Shown here: positions 18,231 through 27,641 of the stretch, one piece after another
Numbering within the stretch: the first letter of the stretch is position 1
Layout of the letters: each line of letters begins with the position of its first letter
Assembly (NCBI GenBank): GCA_001570385.1
Contig: BBYL01000006.1
Location: 372,001-436,000 of the forward strand
DNA length: 64,000 bases
Direction of reading: 5' to 3'
From: Microtetraspora glauca
Lineage (GTDB): Bacteria > Actinomycetota > Actinomycetes > Streptosporangiales > Streptosporangiaceae
The notes under the pieces: model-generated
The model's input: only the letters and a program-made list of their open reading frames with translations
Databases searched by the model: none
Told to the model about the DNA's origin: nothing
Position numbers and translations under genes: made by a program

Positions 18231-18242
18231 CCCGCGGTCGTG

Positions 18243-19022
18243 TCAGGCCTCGGCGAAGCCGACGGAGTCCACCGACGCCGGGCGCGGCAGCGAGGCCAGT
18301 GTGCTCTTGATCAGGCCGCCGTCGACGGCGAGTGTCTGGCCGCTGACGTAGGCGGACTTCTCCGAACCGAGAAAGAGCACCGCGGCGGCGATGTCCTCGG
18401 CCGAGCCCAGCCGCGCCAGGGGCACCGCGCCCTCGCGCACCCGCCGCACCTCGGGATCGGCGTAGATCGCGTCCGACATGCCCGCGTGGATCAGCCCGGG
18501 AGCCACGCAGTTGACCCGGATGCCGTGCTTGGCCCACTCCATCGCCATGTGCTCGGTCAACCGGACGACACCGGCCTTGCTGGCCGAGTAGGCGCCCGCG
18601 TGCGGGGCGGCCGCGATGCCGTTGATCGAGGCCAGGTTGACGATCGCGCCCCCGCCGGCCTCCACCATCGCCTTCGCGAGCGTCCTGGCGACGATGAACG
18701 TGCCCGTCAGGTTGACCCGCAGCGCGGCCTCCCACTCGCCCACCGGGAGGTCGAGCAGCGGCCCGAACCGTACGATGCCGGCGTTGTTCACCACCAGGCG
18801 TGGGGGCTCCGGCAGCCGCGCCGCCGCGGCGCGCACCGACTCCTCGTCGGCGACGTCGACGGCCGCGCCCACGCACGCATCCCCGATGTCGCGGGCCGTC
18901 TGCTCGACGGCTGAGCCGTCGATGTCCCATGCGGCGACCCGGTAGCCCTCTTTCACCGCGTGCTCGGCGATGACGGCTCCGATGCCGTGCGCCGCCCCGG
19001 TGACCACGGCCCATTTCGTCAT
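18243..19022 (-). CDS. short-chain dehydrogenase/reductase
   Basis: 259 residues, classical SDR: cofactor loop TGAAHGIG (residues 8-15), NNAGI, catalytic Ser in NLASINGIAA and YSASK, then VAPGLIHAGM and GQTLAVDGG. A hydroxyl/keto oxidoreductase, probably of the surrounding pathway. ATG at 19022, with a ribosome site AGGGGAGAG just upstream. It is separated from the next minus-strand SDR by 137 bp that contain TATAACTACGC-like sequence, so it likely has its own promoter. Confidence 0.85.
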   Translation of the reverse strand: MTKWAVVTGAAHGIGAVIAEHAVKEGYRVAAWDIDGSAVEQTARDIGDACVGAAVDVADEESVRAAAARLPEPPRLVVNNAGIVRFGPLLDLPVGEWEAALRVNLTGTFIVARTLAKAMVEAGGGAIVNLASINGIAAAPHAGAYSASKAGVVRLTEHMAMEWAKHGIRVNCVAPGLIHAGMSDAIYADPEVRRVREGAVPLARLGSAEDIAAAVLFLGSEKSAYVSGQTLAVDGGLIKSTLASLPRPASVDSVGFAEA

Positions 19023-19159
19023 TGTGTCTCTCCCCTTGTCGGCCTGGCCTGCCGCACTGACCCAAGCGTCGTCATGACTATAACTACGCTAGGGGGCGCG
19101 GAACGCGGCGGCGTGCTTTTCACGAGCTGTTCACAACGGTTGACCAGCGGGACACACAG

Positions 19160-19900
19160 TCACAGGAGCGCCTGGTACGCCCCCCCGTCGACGGGCACCG
19201 CCGCGCCGGTGAGGTACCCGGCCTGCGCCGAGCAGAGGAACGCGACGACCGCGCCGAGATCGGCCGGCTCGCCGAGCCGCCCCGCGGGGACGTCGCCGAC
19301 CGGCGGGCGGTCGCCGTACACCTGCGTGACGCGTTCCGTACGGTGCAGGCCGGGCTGTACGGAGTTCACCGTGATCCCGTCCGCGGCCACCTCGCGGGCC
19401 AGCGTCCGCAGGAAGCCCGTGGCTCCCGCGCGACCGGTGTTGGACAGCGCGAGGTTCGGGTACGGCTGCCGCACGCCGAGCGAGGTGATCGCCACGATCC
19501 GGCCCCAGCCGCGCTCCCGCATGAAGGGCAGCGCGGCCAGGGACATGCGGACGACGGCGAGCAGGCTGCGTTCGAGCGCCGGCTGGTACGCCTCCGGCGG
19601 AGTCTGGGCGATCGTGCCGGGCGGCGGGCCCGGCCCGTTCACCACCAGGATGTCGAGGCCGCCCATCAGCGCCGCGGCCTCTTCCACGAACGCGGCGGCG
19701 CCGTCCGGCCCGGCGACGTCGGCGCGCAGCCATCGCACGCCCGGCCCGAGCCGCTCGGCCGCGGCGCGGGCCCGCCCGCCGTCGGAGCCGCAGATCGTGA
19801 CCTGCGCCCCCTCCGCGGCCAGAGCGGCCGCGCTCGCGTAACCCAGTCCCGCACTGGCCGCCGCCACGGCCGCGCGGCGCCCCCGGATCCCCAGGTCCAT
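19160..19900 (-). CDS. atypical SDR-family protein lacking the YxxxK motif
   Basis: 246 residues from ATG 19900 (MDLGIRGRR, the normal SDR beginning). A GTG at 20011, directly after the ferredoxin stop, would add 37 Pro/Gly-rich residues; the frame is open and coupling is possible, so the start is uncertain. The Rossmann loop reads AAASAGLG (first Gly of TGxxxGxG is Ala). At the active site the Ser is present (ITSLGVRQPYP) but the Tyr/Lys pair is replaced by LSNTGR. This matches a known SDR subfamily with VRQP...LSN..R, whose chemistry is unclear. GGAYQALL replaces the usual C-terminal GG end. Part of the P450-ferredoxin-SDR unit. Confidence 0.78.
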   Translation of the reverse strand: MDLGIRGRRAAVAAASAGLGYASAAALAAEGAQVTICGSDGGRARAAAERLGPGVRWLRADVAGPDGAAAFVEEAAALMGGLDILVVNGPGPPPGTIAQTPPEAYQPALERSLLAVVRMSLAALPFMRERGWGRIVAITSLGVRQPYPNLALSNTGRAGATGFLRTLAREVAADGITVNSVQPGLHRTERVTQVYGDRPPVGDVPAGRLGEPADLGAVVAFLCSAQAGYLTGAAVPVDGGAYQALL

Positions 19901-20011
19901 GGCTACGGCCCGGGCCGCAGGGCGGGGCGCCCGGCCGGGATCGGGCGGGCCCGCCGTCTGGGCGAACGTTCCGCCGGACGGTGGAACGTCGCCGGGTGGC
20001 GGGGAGCCCAC

Positions 20012-20230
20012 TCAGTAGACATCGATCTCCTCGTCCCCGTCGAAGACGCGGATGGCGCCGGAGGGGCAGTCGCGGGCGATGTCGAAGATCTGCTCGTCGG
20101 TCAGTCGCGGCCCGCCGGGGACCAACGCGACGATCTCGTCGTCGTCGAACCGGAACACCTCCGGCGACTCGGCCACACACTTGCCGGAGCTGATGCACAC
20201 GTCCCGATGGAGCTCGATCCGATACGTCAC
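20012..20230 (-). CDS. ferredoxin (3Fe-4S type, P450 partner)
   Basis: 72 residues, GTG start overlapping the P450 stop (GTGA). Three cysteines: Cys12 and Cys18 (VCISSGKC) and one in ARDCPSGAI. The Cys-to-Ser/Gly spacing matches the single-cluster [3Fe-4S] ferredoxins that actinomycetes place next to cytochromes P450. It almost certainly delivers electrons to the P450 encoded immediately upstream, and perhaps to the divergent paralogue as well. No ferredoxin reductase gene is in the window. Confidence 0.9.
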   Translation of the reverse strand: MTYRIELHRDVCISSGKCVAESPEVFRFDDDEIVALVPGGPRLTDEQIFDIARDCPSGAIRVFDGDEEIDVY

Positions 20231-21447
20231 TCGTCCCCTCCGAACAGGACCGGGTAGGAGCCCCAGTAGGGCCGTTGGGTGTTGGCGTCACGCCGTGGCG
20301 GGTTGTCCGGGTCGCGTCGCACCCGCGCCGCGAACATCCGCTGGACCACGCCGGTGACCAGGCCGAAGAGGTGCTCGTCCGGATCCGAGCCGGCCCGCTG
20401 CACGACTCCGGCGGCCAGGTCCTGGCCGATGCACACGTGCATCCCGGCGGCGAAGCTCAGCCCGAACGGGGCGACGTTCGCGGGGAGCGTGCGGTGCGGG
20501 TCGAACTCGGCGGCGTCCGCGCCGAAGACCTCCGGGTCGCGGTTGACCGACTGCAGGTCGATCACCACGGTCGCGCCCTCGGGGATCTGGATGCCCGAGC
20601 GCAGCGAGACCGGTGCCAGGGCTCGCCGCCGGCCGGTCGGGCTGGACGGGTTGAGCCGCACGGTCTCGTGTACGCAGCGCTGGACGAACAGCGCGTCGGT
20701 GGCGGCGAGCCCGGCGTCCTCCGGGTGCGCCTCGACCCAGCCCAGGATGTGATCGACCGAGCGGACGAACGCCGTGGCGCTGGTGTGGGCGCCGGCCAGC
20801 AGGAAGAACGCGACCTCTCTGCGGATCACCTCGGGCGGCAGCCGCAGCTCGCCGGTGTGGCGCAGCAGCGTGGTCAGCACGTCGCTGGGGACGTCGACGT
20901 CATGGCCGGCGGCCTCCCGCTCCAGCAGCTCGCGGCGGCGGGCGATGGACGGGGCCAGGAACTCCACGTCCCAGTCTTCCAGCGCCTGCGCGATCACGCG
21001 CCGCTGCTCCGTCTTGTCCTTCGTGGAGTGCGCGAGCGTGGCGCCCTCGATGAACTTCATCATGTAGTCGTAGAGCCGCCGGGTCTCCTCGGCGGTGCCC
21101 GCGGGGCGGTCGACACCCGCGGTCAGGGCGGCGAGGTTGAGCATCAGCTCGTGTCCCAGATGTACGAGGTCGACCCGGCCCTCCGCCTGGTAGGGGGCGA
21201 GGGTCTGCTCGATCACCTGCGGGAACAGCTCGCGTTCGTAGCGCTCGAACACCTCGCGCCGGAACATCCGGTTCTCCACGCGACGCCGGGACCGGTGCTC
21301 CTCGCCGTGCAGGTTCACCAGCACGCCGGCCATCACGACCTCGCCCTCGTCGTAGAGGGACTGGCGCAGGTCCTTGCTGCGATAGGCGTCCTTGGCGTCG
21401 GCGAACGTCGTGAGGACAATGGTTGTCTCTTCGGCGACGGCTGTCAT
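20227..21447 (-). CDS. cytochrome P450
   Basis: 406 residues, soluble bacterial P450. I-helix oxygen-activation motif LLAGAHTSATAF, K-helix HETVRL (ExxR), and heme loop FGLSFAAGMHVCIGQDLA with the Cys thiolate ligand. It hydroxylates or otherwise oxidises a small molecule, paired with the overlapping ferredoxin. It is clearly paralogous to the divergent P450 at 21646: both begin with a TTFADAKDAYR/DGYADVREAFR-type block and share HGEEHRSRRRVENRMFRR versus HGEDHRSRRRVENRLFRR. ATG at 21447. The two genes share a 198-bp promoter region with a 12-bp inverted repeat. Confidence 0.9.
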   Translation of the reverse strand: MTAVAEETTIVLTTFADAKDAYRSKDLRQSLYDEGEVVMAGVLVNLHGEEHRSRRRVENRMFRREVFERYERELFPQVIEQTLAPYQAEGRVDLVHLGHELMLNLAALTAGVDRPAGTAEETRRLYDYMMKFIEGATLAHSTKDKTEQRRVIAQALEDWDVEFLAPSIARRRELLEREAAGHDVDVPSDVLTTLLRHTGELRLPPEVIRREVAFFLLAGAHTSATAFVRSVDHILGWVEAHPEDAGLAATDALFVQRCVHETVRLNPSSPTGRRRALAPVSLRSGIQIPEGATVVIDLQSVNRDPEVFGADAAEFDPHRTLPANVAPFGLSFAAGMHVCIGQDLAAGVVQRAGSDPDEHLFGLVTGVVQRMFAARVRRDPDNPPRRDANTQRPYWGSYPVLFGGDE

Positions 21448-21534
21448 CTGGACTTGCTCCTCGGTTGGCGCACGACCGGATCGGGGGCTGCCGGTCCCCG
21501 CTGAGCGTCTCGTGGTGTACGGAACGGCGTCAAG

Positions 21535-21619
21535 ACCCTAACGACGAATGACAAGGCAGTTCGAGGGTCCGCATCTTCCCTGGGAACGGCGTCGCTGGTA
21601 GCGTCGTTAGGGTTCTAAC
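21535..21619. promoter_or_regulatory. shared promoter region of divergent P450s with inverted repeat
   Basis: ACCCTAACGACG (21535-21546) and its exact reverse complement CGTCGTTAGGGT (21602-21613) face each other 55 bp apart, one near each P450 gene. The right copy is also part of GTTAG-N4-CTAAC (21606-21619). Read towards either gene the sequence is CGTCGTTAGGGT, so both P450s appear to carry the same element at equivalent positions, consistent with co-regulation. Confidence 0.55.
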
Positions 21620-21645
21620 CCCGTATGCCCAGGGAGCGCGTGGCG

Positions 21646-22866
21646 ATGACGACGATCACCCTTGACGGCTACGCCGACGTACGCGAGGCCTTCCGGCTGC
21701 GCGACTTGAAACAGGCGCTCTACGACGAGGGCGGGGTCGTGATGGCCGACTGCCTGCTGGTGCTGCACGGCGAGGACCATCGGTCCCGGCGCCGCGTGGA
21801 GAACCGGCTGTTCCGACGGGGCACGTTCCGGCACTGGGAGCGCGAATTCCTGCACGACGTCGTACGGGACACGCTGGCGCCGTTCGCCGCCGACGGCCGC
21901 GCCGACCTGGTCGAGCTCGGCTACCGCACGATCATGAGCTTGACCGCGCTGGTCGCCGGCATCGACCGGCCCACCGGCAGCGCGGCCGAGGCGGACGCGC
22001 TCTACCGCTACGCGAAGAAGTTCTCCGAAGGCGCCACCCTGGTGCACACCACCCGGGACCCGGAGGTCGTCCGGGCCGAGGTGCGGGCGGCGCTGGACGA
22101 GTTCGACGCGACGTTCCTGCAGCCGTCACTGGCCCGCCGCCGTGAGCTGCTGGCCCGGCACGCGGCCGGCGAACTGAGCGAGCAGGACCTGCCCCGCGAC
22201 GTGCTCACCGGCCTGCTGCGCCACTGGGACGAGCTGAACATCGACCAGGAGATCCTGCTCCGCGAATGCGCCTTCTACCTGCAGGCCGGCTCGCACAGCA
22301 CCGCCGACGCGTTCACGCACTCGGCCGACGAGTTCTTCGCCTGGGTCCGCCGCGACCCGGCCGCCGCCGAGAAGGCACTCGACGACCCGGTCCGGCTCCA
22401 GCGCTGCGTGCACGAGACCCTGCGCCTGCACCCGGCCAGTCCCGTCGCGCAGCGCCGGGCGCTCGCCCCGGCCGTGCTGCGCAACGGCACCGAGATCCCC
22501 CAGGGCGCGTTCGTCGTGCTGGACATCGCGGCGGCCAACCGCGACCCGCGGGTGTTCGAGCGGCCGGACGCGTTCGACCCGCTGCGCGAGGTCCCGGCCG
22601 GCGTCCCCAGGTGGGGCCACGCCTTCGGCGGCGGCATGCACGCGTGCATCGGCACCGAGCTCGCCGGCGGCGTCCCCGAGGCGGACGACGGCGTCGCCGT
22701 GACGGATGGCGCGGAACAGGCGCACGAGCAGGTTCTCGGCACCGTCACGCTCATGCTGTCGGCGCTGCTCGCCGCCGGCGCCCGGCCCGATCCGGAGCGG
22801 CCGCCGCGGCGGGACCCGGACTCCTCACGGGACCACTTCGCGTCCTACCCGGTGGTGTTCGGATGA
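21646..22866 (+). CDS. cytochrome P450
   Basis: 406 residues from ATG 21646 (MTTITLDGYADVREAF), which has AGGGAG upstream; a longer frame from 21625 is possible but does not match the paralogue. I-helix LQAGSHSTADAF (Ser then Thr at the proton-relay position), K-helix HETLRLHP, and heme loop WGHAFGGGMHACIGTELA. Just after the heme loop the chain has an extra acidic stretch (PEADDGVAVTDGAEQAHE) compared with the neighbouring paralogue. Probably uses the ferredoxin encoded across the divergent promoter. Confidence 0.9.
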   Translation: MTTITLDGYADVREAFRLRDLKQALYDEGGVVMADCLLVLHGEDHRSRRRVENRLFRRGTFRHWEREFLHDVVRDTLAPFAADGRADLVELGYRTIMSLTALVAGIDRPTGSAAEADALYRYAKKFSEGATLVHTTRDPEVVRAEVRAALDEFDATFLQPSLARRRELLARHAAGELSEQDLPRDVLTGLLRHWDELNIDQEILLRECAFYLQAGSHSTADAFTHSADEFFAWVRRDPAAAEKALDDPVRLQRCVHETLRLHPASPVAQRRALAPAVLRNGTEIPQGAFVVLDIAAANRDPRVFERPDAFDPLREVPAGVPRWGHAFGGGMHACIGTELAGGVPEADDGVAVTDGAEQAHEQVLGTVTLMLSALLAAGARPDPERPPRRDPDSSRDHFASYPVVFG

Positions 22867-22957
22867 CGGCCGCCCACCGGGTGACCGAGCGCTTCCTCGC
22901 CGCTGTGCGGCCCAGGGACGCGGCGAACCTTCCGGCAGACATGCCGGACGAACGGGA

Positions 22958-22987
22958 GGGCCCGGCCGCGATTTCGCGACCGGGCCC
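22958..22987. terminator. hairpin between P450 and FAD-subunit gene
   Basis: 13-bp stem with one C/A mismatch (22958-22970 with 22975-22987) and an ATTT loop, located between the convergent P450 (ends 22866) and the CoxM-like gene (ends 23030). Confidence 0.65.
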
Positions 22988-23029
22988 TCGGCGTCCCCGG
23001 GCCCGGATCGGGTGGACCGGACCGGGTGC

Positions 23030-23847
<818 letters not shown>

Positions 23848-23851
<4 letters not shown>

Positions 23852-24315
23852 CGTGCGCCTCCGTTCGCGGCCGCCCACTGGACCGACTCGACGATCATCT
23901 GGTAGCCGGTGCACCGGCACATGTTGCCCTTGAGCCCGTTGCGGATCTCCTGCTCCGTCGGGTCGGGCCGCTCGGCCAGCAGCGCGGTGGCGGCCATGAC
24001 CATGCCCGGCGTGCAGAACCCGCACTGCAGGCCATGACACTGCCGGAAGCCCTCCTGCACGGGCGACAGCCCGTCCTCCCCGGCCAGCCCCTCGATCGTG
24101 GTGACCGCGCAGCCGTCGGCCTGCGCGGCCAGGACGGTGCAGGACTTGATGGCCACGCCGTCGAGCAGGACCGTGCAGGCGCCGCAGCTGGAGGTGTCGC
24201 AGCCGATGTGGGTGCCGGTCAGGGACAGCGTGTCGCGCAGGAAGTGGACGAGCAGCAGCCGGGGCTCGATCTCCCGGCTGTGCGGCTGCCCGTTGACGGT
24301 GATCTCAACTCGCAT
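23848..24315 (-). CDS. molybdenum hydroxylase [2Fe-2S] subunit (CoxS-like)
   Basis: 155 residues. N-terminal plant-type ferredoxin domain with [16 protein letters not shown] and a downstream Cys (IKSCTVLA), then a second, C-terminal [2Fe-2S] domain with [11 protein letters not shown] and MCRCTGYQ; all eight cluster cysteines are visible. It transfers electrons from the molybdenum centre to FAD. It overlaps the end of the large-subunit gene by 11 bp and the start of the FAD subunit by 4 bp, so the three are translationally coupled. Confidence 0.93.
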
Positions 24316-26614
24316 CGTGCATGACCTTCCAAACTCGTTCCGGCGTGCAGGGCATCTCCACGTCGCGCACGCCGAGGTGGGCCAGCGCGTCCACCACGGC
24401 GTTCACCACGGCCTGCGGCGCGGCCGTCGCCCCGGCCTCGCCGAGACCCTTGGCGCCGAGCGGGTTGAAACTGGACTTCGTCTCTATGTGATGGGTCTCG
24501 TACGGGGGCAGGTCGAGCGGGCCGGGCACCATGTAGTCCTCAAGCGAGGCGGCGAGCGGCCGGCCGTCGCCGTCGAAGGTGACCTTCTCGTACAGCGCCT
24601 GCGCGATGCCCTGGGCGACGCCGCCGTGGATCTGCCCGCGTGCCGTCAGCGGGTTGATGACGGTGCCGCAGTCGTCCACGCAGACGTAGCGCAGGATCGA
24701 CACCCGCCCGGTGTCCCGGTCGATCTCCACCACGCAGCCGTGCGCGCCGCTCGGGTAGCTGAGGTTCTTCGGCTCGAAGTACGCGGTGTTCTCCAGGCCG
24801 AGCACGGTCCCCTCGGGCAGCAGGTGCGGCTTGAAGGCGCGCTCGGCCACCGCGGCCAGGGTCACCGTCGCCTCGGGCGCGCCGTTGACCTGGAACCCGT
24901 CGCCGATCGGCACCACGTCGTCCGCGTCGGCCTCCAGCATGTGCGCGGCGATGGTCCTGGCCTTGGCGGCCACCTCCGCCGCGGCCTGCCGGACGGCGTT
25001 GCCCGCGACCGGCATGCCCCGGCTGCCCATGGTGCCGGTGCCCTCCTGCACGACCGCGGTGTCGCCGTACAGCACGCTGATGGCCTCGAAGGGCACGTTC
25101 AGCTGGTCGGCGGCGATCTGGGCCAGGGCGGTCTGGTGGCCCTGGCCGTGCGGGGCGGTGCCGACCAGGACGATCACCGAGCCGTCCGGCTGCAGCCGGA
25201 CGTTCGCCGACTCCCAGCCGCCGAGGTAGCCGAACTGCTCGAACAGCGGCGTGGGCCCGAAGCCGCCCATCTCCACGAACGTGGACAGCCCGACGCCGAG
25301 CAGCGGAGCGGCCGGGTCCGCCAGCCGGCGTGCCTGCTCCGCGCGCAGCCCGGCGTAGTCCAGCTCGCCCAGCAGCAGGTCCAGCGCGGCGGGGTAGTCG
25401 GCCTCGTCGTACACGATCCCCTCGAACGGGGTCTGGTACGGCATCTCATCCGGCTGGATCAGGTTCACCTTCCGGACGTCGGCCGGGTCCTTGCCGAGCT
25501 CGCGGGCGACGAGGTCGACCACCCGCTCGATCAGGAAGCTCGCCTCGGGCCGCCCCGCTCCCCGGTAGGACGCGGTAGGCGTGGTATTCGTAACGACGCT
25601 TCGGAAGCGAGCGGCGATCTTCGGGATCCTGTAGCAGCCGCCCAGCATGTACGAGGTCAGCGTGGCGAGCCCGATGCCCACCGGGTCGGGCACGCCGCCG
25701 ACGTTGACGGTGATCGTCACGTCCAGGGCGAGGACGCGGCCCTCGGCGTCGAAGCCCACCTCGACGTCCTGCACCTGGTCGCGGCCATGGTAGGTGTGCA
25801 CCATGTGCTCGCCGCGGGTCTCGACGTACTTGACCGGCCGGCCGAGCCGGCGCGACAGCTCGGGCGCGAGGAACAGCTCGGGCATGAACGAGGACTTCAC
25901 CCCGAAGGCGCCGCCGACGTCGGGCGCGATCACGCGAACCAGGTGCCTGGCGAGACCGAACCGCTCGGCGATCTCCGCGCGGACCCGGTGCGGCGCCTGG
26001 ACCGTGGCCCACACGGTCGGTCCGGCCCCGGCCCAGTCGGCGAGCACCCCGTACGGCTCGATCGGCGTGCCGGCGCAGCGCTGGTTGACCAGCCGGGCGC
26101 GCAGGCGGTTCGGGGCGGCTTCCAGATCGGCCGTCACGTCGTCCGGCGTCACCTGCTGCTCCAGGGCGAGGTTGCCGGGCAGCGGCGCGAAGATGGGCAC
26201 GGCGTCCGGCGCGAGCGCGTCGGCCACCGTGGCCATCACCGGCAGCGGCTCGTAGGCCACCCGCACGGCGCGTGCCGCGTCCGCGGCGGTGTACCGGTCG
26301 GCGGCGACGACCACGGCCACCGGCTCGCCGACGTAGTGCACCTTGTCGCCGGCCAGGTACCCGCGTTCCAGGCCGGGGACGGACGGGCGGGGCGGGAGCC
26401 CGGCGAAGTCCCGCGCGGTCCAGACGCCGAGCACGCCCGGCAGGGACCGGGCCTCCTCGGCGTCGATTCCGCTGATGAGCGCGTGGGCCTCCGTGCTGTG
26501 CACGTAGACCATGTGGAGAAGCCCCGGACGATGGATGTCGTCCACGAACGTGCCGCGCCCGGTCAGCAGCGCGGCGTCCTCCTTGCGTGGTACTGCCGAG
26601 CCGATCATCGTCAC
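24305..26614 (-). CDS. molybdenum hydroxylase large subunit (CoxL-like, form II)
   Basis: 769 residues, molybdopterin-cytosine-dinucleotide-type large subunit. The cofactor-contact loop is [10 protein letters not shown] (about residue 230), the active-site loop near residue 348 is SYRGAGR, and the catalytic Glu lies in [12 protein letters not shown] near the C-terminus. True CO dehydrogenases (form I) have AYRCSFR with a Cys at this loop, so this is a form II enzyme, more likely an aromatic/heterocycle or aldehyde hydroxylase. First gene of the L-S-M operon; no Mo-cofactor maturation (CoxD/E/F) genes are next to it. ATG 26614. Confidence 0.9.
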   Translation of the reverse strand: MTMIGSAVPRKEDAALLTGRGTFVDDIHRPGLLHMVYVHSTEAHALISGIDAEEARSLPGVLGVWTARDFAGLPPRPSVPGLERGYLAGDKVHYVGEPVAVVVAADRYTAADAARAVRVAYEPLPVMATVADALAPDAVPIFAPLPGNLALEQQVTPDDVTADLEAAPNRLRARLVNQRCAGTPIEPYGVLADWAGAGPTVWATVQAPHRVRAEIAERFGLARHLVRVIAPDVGGAFGVKSSFMPELFLAPELSRRLGRPVKYVETRGEHMVHTYHGRDQVQDVEVGFDAEGRVLALDVTITVNVGGVPDPVGIGLATLTSYMLGGCYRIPKIAARFRSVVTNTTPTASYRGAGRPEASFLIERVVDLVARELGKDPADVRKVNLIQPDEMPYQTPFEGIVYDEADYPAALDLLLGELDYAGLRAEQARRLADPAAPLLGVGLSTFVEMGGFGPTPLFEQFGYLGGWESANVRLQPDGSVIVLVGTAPHGQGHQTALAQIAADQLNVPFEAISVLYGDTAVVQEGTGTMGSRGMPVAGNAVRQAAAEVAAKARTIAAHMLEADADDVVPIGDGFQVNGAPEATVTLAAVAERAFKPHLLPEGTVLGLENTAYFEPKNLSYPSGAHGCVVEIDRDTGRVSILRYVCVDDCGTVINPLTARGQIHGGVAQGIAQALYEKVTFDGDGRPLAASLEDYMVPGPLDLPPYETHHIETKSSFNPLGAKGLGEAGATAAPQAVVNAVVDALAHLGVRDVEMPCTPERVWKVMHDAS

Positions 26615-26963
26615 AGGCCACCTCCGTTGGTGCCGGGAGCGCGTCGTTAGACGTATAGCGACTTATATTGTCGCGTGCGTCACTTCTCCGGCAAGACCCT
26701 TGGGCGGCCGATCGGGAAGGGTCTACGACATGGTCTCCGAAGGCGGCGCGCACCACGTCCGCACAGCGCGCGTCCAGGAGTCCCAGGCACCAGGGGACCT
26801 GGGCGGTCCGTGATTCCGCGTACGGCCAGAAGCCCGGCGGCGACGAACCCCGACCCGAGGCGGCATTAAAGATCCTGATGACTACTGCTCCCGCCGATCA
26901 GGGTTTCCTTCAACGCGGGAAAATGGGTACAAACCTGGCCGGATTCGGTGCAAGGCTGAGCGC
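26615..26963. other. intergenic, promoter region of the coxL-like operon
   Basis: 349 bp without a convincing gene. It contains the CGTCGTTAG element (26642-26650) and, on the minus strand, a CGAC-AATATAA-GTCG symmetry and TATAC that could be promoter elements for the hydroxylase operon. Sequence near 26865-26960 leads into the TOPRIM gene on the plus strand. Confidence 0.4.
26642..26650. promoter_or_regulatory. CGTCGTTAG element upstream of coxL-like operon
   Basis: Exact CGTCGTTAG, 28 bp upstream of the large-subunit ATG. The same 9-mer is at 8256 and at both ends of the P450 intergenic region (21538-21546 reversed, 21602-21610). Here it is in the opposite orientation relative to the gene. 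Confidence 0.45.
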
Positions 26964-27524
26964 GTGAACCGTACGCACACCGTGGTCCTGGTCGAGGGGA
27001 TCAGCGACAAGTCGGCCATCGAAGCGTTGGCCGAGCGCCGGGGCCGAGACCTCGCGGCCGAAGGCATCTCCCTCGTGGCGATGGGCGGTGCCACGAACAT
27101 CGGGACGTATGTCGGCGAGTTCGGCCCTTCCGGTCGCGATCTCCGGCTGGCCGGTCTGTGTGACGCCGGCGAGGAAGGCGCCTACCGGAGGAGTCTCGAG
27201 CGCGCCGGCCTCGGGTCCGATCTCAACAGAAGCGATCTGGAGGCGCTCGGATTCTTCGTGTGCGTGGCTGACCTGGAAGACGAGCTGATCCGCGCCCTCG
27301 GCACCGCCACGGTTGAACGCGTCGTCGATGCCGAGGGCGAGCTCGGCTCATTTCGCACACTCCAGAAGCAGCCCACATGGCGCGGGCGCAGCACTCACGA
27401 CCAGCTGCGCCGGTTCATGGGAGCAGGCGGCGGCCGCAAGATCCGCTACTCGGGCCCGCTCGTCGCGGCGCTGGAGCTCGATCGTGTGCCGCGACCGCTG
27501 GACGGACTGCTGGCCCACCTATGA
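26964..27524 (+). CDS. stand-alone TOPRIM-domain protein (OLD-like)
   Basis: 186 residues. The start VVLVEGISDKSAIEALAERR is the conserved Glu strand of OLD-type TOPRIM domains, and LAGLCDAGEEGAYRRSLERA supplies the acidic second motif (DAGEE instead of DxD). There is no ATPase domain, unlike OLD nucleases. The remaining part, LEDELIRALG and a Trp/Arg segment, is seen in actinobacterial TOPRIM 'nucleotidyl transferase/hydrolase' proteins of unknown role. GTG 26964 is chosen because the TOPRIM strand starts five residues later. It is a single gene, convergent with the IclR gene. Confidence 0.75.
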   Translation: MNRTHTVVLVEGISDKSAIEALAERRGRDLAAEGISLVAMGGATNIGTYVGEFGPSGRDLRLAGLCDAGEEGAYRRSLERAGLGSDLNRSDLEALGFFVCVADLEDELIRALGTATVERVVDAEGELGSFRTLQKQPTWRGRSTHDQLRRFMGAGGGRKIRYSGPLVAALELDRVPRPLDGLLAHL

Positions 27525-27641
27525 GGCCGCTGGGGAGCGCGCCGAGGCCGAGGAGATCGCCGGCCGGTGCCGTTGGGAAGGCCCCCGCCTATGACGGGCG
27601 TTCGGATTATCGCCCTGAGTGGCGCGACTGAGCGTCAGCGT

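Noticed and set aside
24305..26614. Calling the CoxLSM genes a carbon monoxide dehydrogenase
   Set aside because: The active-site loop is SYRGAGR, not the Cys-containing AYRCSFR of true CO dehydrogenases, and no CoxDEF genes adjoin.
24098..26650. 850-residue plus-strand open frame opposite the molybdenum hydroxylase genes
   Set aside because: Antisense shadow of CoxL/CoxS-like genes, which have all cofactor motifs.
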